NCBI GenBank assembly: GCA_026393835.1
Contig: JAPKZK010000093.1
Coordinates: 1-36,678 of the forward strand
Source of the DNA: Candidatus Aminicenantota bacterium
Lineage (GTDB): Bacteria > Acidobacteriota > Aminicenantia > UBA2199
DNA length: 36,678 nucleotides
Direction: 5' to 3'
Shown here: positions 34,930 through 36,678 of the stretch, piece after piece
Layout: each line of letters begins with the position of its first letter
How positions within the stretch are numbered: position 1 is the stretch's first letter
Program-made: the position numbers and the translations under genes
Notes under the pieces: model-generated
The model's input: only the letters and a program-made list of their open reading frames with translations
What the model was told of the DNA's origin: nothing
Databases searched by the model: none

Positions 34930-35062
34930 GGGACGCGAAGAAACAGGAAGCGCAGAAGCGTGGAAGAGAGGAAAAGCGGAAAAAATAATCAGTGATAATC
35001 TGTGTAATCGCCCATACGTGGACTTATGCTTTTCTTCGCGGTCCTTCGCGTTCTTAGCGGCT
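34912..35062. repeat. 31-base imperfect inverted repeat between kinase and regulator
   Basis: The arm at 34912-34942 and the arm at 35032-35062 match at 26 of 31 positions when one is reversed. Both consist of CGCGAAG/CGCTAAG words. The left arm contains the stop of the kinase gene. No transposase is encoded between the arms. Confidence 0.75.
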
Positions 35063-35134
35063 ATGAATTTGATATCTTTCAAAAACCTTCAATTTGCGGT
35101 ATAATATATTATCTCGAAAGGCTAAAGGTGCACA

Positions 35135-36478
35135 ATGATCAAAATTCTCATTATCGAAGATGTTGAACACTTAAGAAAACTTATTAAAACCGACCTGGAA
35201 ACCCAGGGCTTCCGCGTAGACGACGCCCCGGACCTGAAAATGGCTGCCTGGAAACTGACACAAGGAACCTATGATATTATTATCCTTGACTTAATCCTGC
35301 CGGACGGTAACGGCATCTCCCTCCTGGAAAAATTCCCGGGAAAAACCGTGGGCCGTACCATTATCATTACCGCCAACCCCACCATCCCCGGCGTAGTCGA
35401 AGCCATCAAAAAAGGCGCCTATAATTACCTGGAAAAACCCGTGGAACCGGAATTGTTAACGGCCCAGATTAATCAAATTATTCAAATCAACCGCTTAAAA
35501 AACGGTCACCGCGCCATGTCTACGGAAATGGCTTCCAATTTTACCTTTGACGACATTATCCATGAAAGCAAAACAATGCAAACGGTTATCGCCAGGGCCG
35601 CAATCCTGGCCCACACCGATAACACCATTCTACTCCAGGGAGAAACCGGGGTCGGCAAAGAAGTGCTTTCCCATGCCATTCATAACCATTCCAACCGTAA
35701 AGATAAAATTTTCATGCCGGTCAATTGCGCCGCCATTCCCCATGAACTCTTCGAATCCGAATTGTTCGGCTTTGAAAAAGGCGCTTTTACCGGCGCCGCT
35801 TCCGACTACAGCGGCCGCTTCATCCAGGCAGATCAAGGAACCTTATTCTTAGACGAAATCGGTGAATTACCGGATAATATCCAGGCCAAATTGCTGCGCA
35901 TCCTGGACGAACAGCATATCTACCGCTTGAAAAGCCAGAAACCGGTTAAAATAAATGTAAGACTTATTACCGCCACCAACAAAGACCTCGATCAGGAAGT
36001 CAAAGCCAAACAATTCCGCCGCGATCTCTATTACCGCCTCCAGGAATCCACCATCACGATCCCCCCGCTGAGGGAACGGGTAGAAGATATCCTGCCCCTG
36101 TTTCGCCATTTTATCAAAGTCTTCAATCACGTTTACCGGAAAGAAGTCTCCCAGGTCAGCCGGGAAGCCGAACACTATCTCCTGGGCCATCGCTGGGAAG
36201 GAAATATCCGGGAATTGAAAAACACGGTAAAAAGTATTATTCCTTTCAAAACCAATGACGCCATCGAACTTTGCGATCTTTCGGCCGCGATTGTGGGCGG
36301 GGGCGGCAGCCGCGAAAACAAACTGGTCACGCTGGAAGAGCATGAGAGCGATTACATCCTGAAAGTATTGAAAGTAACGAAGTTCAACATAACGCGGGCC
36401 GCCGAAATCCTGGGCATTACCCGCGCCCGCTTATACAGGAAAATAAACCAACTTGATCTCCCGGAAACAGTGAAATAG
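35135..36478 (+). CDS. NtrC-class sigma-54-dependent response regulator
   Basis: A 447-residue activator. The receiver domain (1-120) has the acceptor Asp52 in IIILDLILPDG and Lys101. The AAA+ domain has Walker A GETGVGKE (169-176), the GAFTGA loop at 216-221 that contacts sigma-54, and Walker B LFLDEIGEL (Asp240-Glu241). A C-terminal Fis-type HTH (NITRAAEILGITRARLYRKINQ) binds DNA as a dimer. The ATG at 35135 has an AAGGTG ribosome site. It follows the propeller kinase by 205 bases. Three sigma-54 promoters with upstream dyads lie 4-6 kb upstream at precursor peptide genes, making these its likely targets (inference). Confidence 0.96.
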   Translation: MIKILIIEDVEHLRKLIKTDLETQGFRVDDAPDLKMAAWKLTQGTYDIIILDLILPDGNGISLLEKFPGKTVGRTIIITANPTIPGVVEAIKKGAYNYLEKPVEPELLTAQINQIIQINRLKNGHRAMSTEMASNFTFDDIIHESKTMQTVIARAAILAHTDNTILLQGETGVGKEVLSHAIHNHSNRKDKIFMPVNCAAIPHELFESELFGFEKGAFTGAASDYSGRFIQADQGTLFLDEIGELPDNIQAKLLRILDEQHIYRLKSQKPVKINVRLITATNKDLDQEVKAKQFRRDLYYRLQESTITIPPLRERVEDILPLFRHFIKVFNHVYRKEVSQVSREAEHYLLGHRWEGNIRELKNTVKSIIPFKTNDAIELCDLSAAIVGGGGSRENKLVTLEEHESDYILKVLKVTKFNITRAAEILGITRARLYRKINQLDLPETVK

Positions 36479-36678
36479 CTTTTTTTAAGCCGCGAAGGTC
36501 CCGGCGGGACACCCTTTAAGAGCGAAGACACGGACAAAAAGAAAGAAGTTAAGTTGCGCCAGGATAAGCCCTGGAAGAGGGGAAACACTGGCATATAGAT
36601 ACATATATGTTTAAGAGTAGAAACTCTTCGAAGAAACCCTGTGGGTATAGGTTAAATCCCACCCGGCAAAGGTTGACC

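Noticed and set aside
34912..35062. Insertion sequence between kinase and regulator
   Set aside because: Arms are imperfect and the 89 bases between them encode nothing; no transposase is present.

Overview
The window looks like a chromosomal contig from an uncultured anaerobic Gram-negative-type bacterium. Gene content suggests an Acidobacteriota relative such as Candidatus Aminicenantes (inference): propeller-sensor histidine kinases, AAA-like ATPases with an RQYGKTT P-loop, a SNF-type transporter, RiPP-like leaders with a KKLxLxKxTI motif, and abundant short dispersed repeats. No rRNA, tRNA, transposase or CRISPR array was recognised.

Layout. 1-4.1 kb (minus strand): a partial AAA-like ATPase and two paralogous secreted proteins of unknown function. 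4.8-8.8 kb (minus): a one-protein hybrid two-component system (double propeller, Y_Y_Y, kinase, receiver, AraC-type HTH). 9.6-16.3 kb (plus): a complete four-gene Wadjet (JetABCD) plasmid-defence operon. 16.3-17.1 kb: a four-helix-bundle gene between two direct copies of a roughly 190-205 bp repeat element. 17.1-18.2 kb (minus): a Memo-family protein with a signal peptide. 18.4-24.1 kb (plus): an orphan sensor kinase, a RecG-C-like ATP-binding protein with an internal deletion, then murA, a HIT protein, a UPF0173 hydrolase, a YacP-like NYN protein and a DUF2520-like Rossmann protein. 24.2-26.5 kb (minus): a small secreted protein and a sodium-dependent SNF transporter. 26.6-31.8 kb: an accessory island of six short Cys-rich peptide genes with RiPP-like leaders, a PASTA-domain membrane protein, two 21-bp-period tandem arrays and three copies of a hairpin element. 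31.9-36.5 kb (plus): a propeller-sensor histidine kinase and an NtrC-class sigma-54 response regulator.

The most interesting part is 29.2-36.5 kb. Two minus-strand operons of paired precursor peptides and one plus-strand precursor each have a near-consensus sigma-54 promoter with exact GG-N10-GC spacing. Upstream are dyads of the form ATTGTAT-N7-ATACAAT. In both minus-strand operons the dyads are centred at about -121, -235 and -326 from the expected start, and the divergent plus-strand gene shares the second set. The NtrC-class regulator encoded next door carries the GAFTGA loop that contacts sigma-54, so it is the obvious candidate activator. No RiPP-modifying enzyme is visible here, so the maturation machinery must lie elsewhere or the peptides have another role.

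The window is also unusually rich in short-period intergenic repeats that often abut or supply the stop codons of neighbouring genes.
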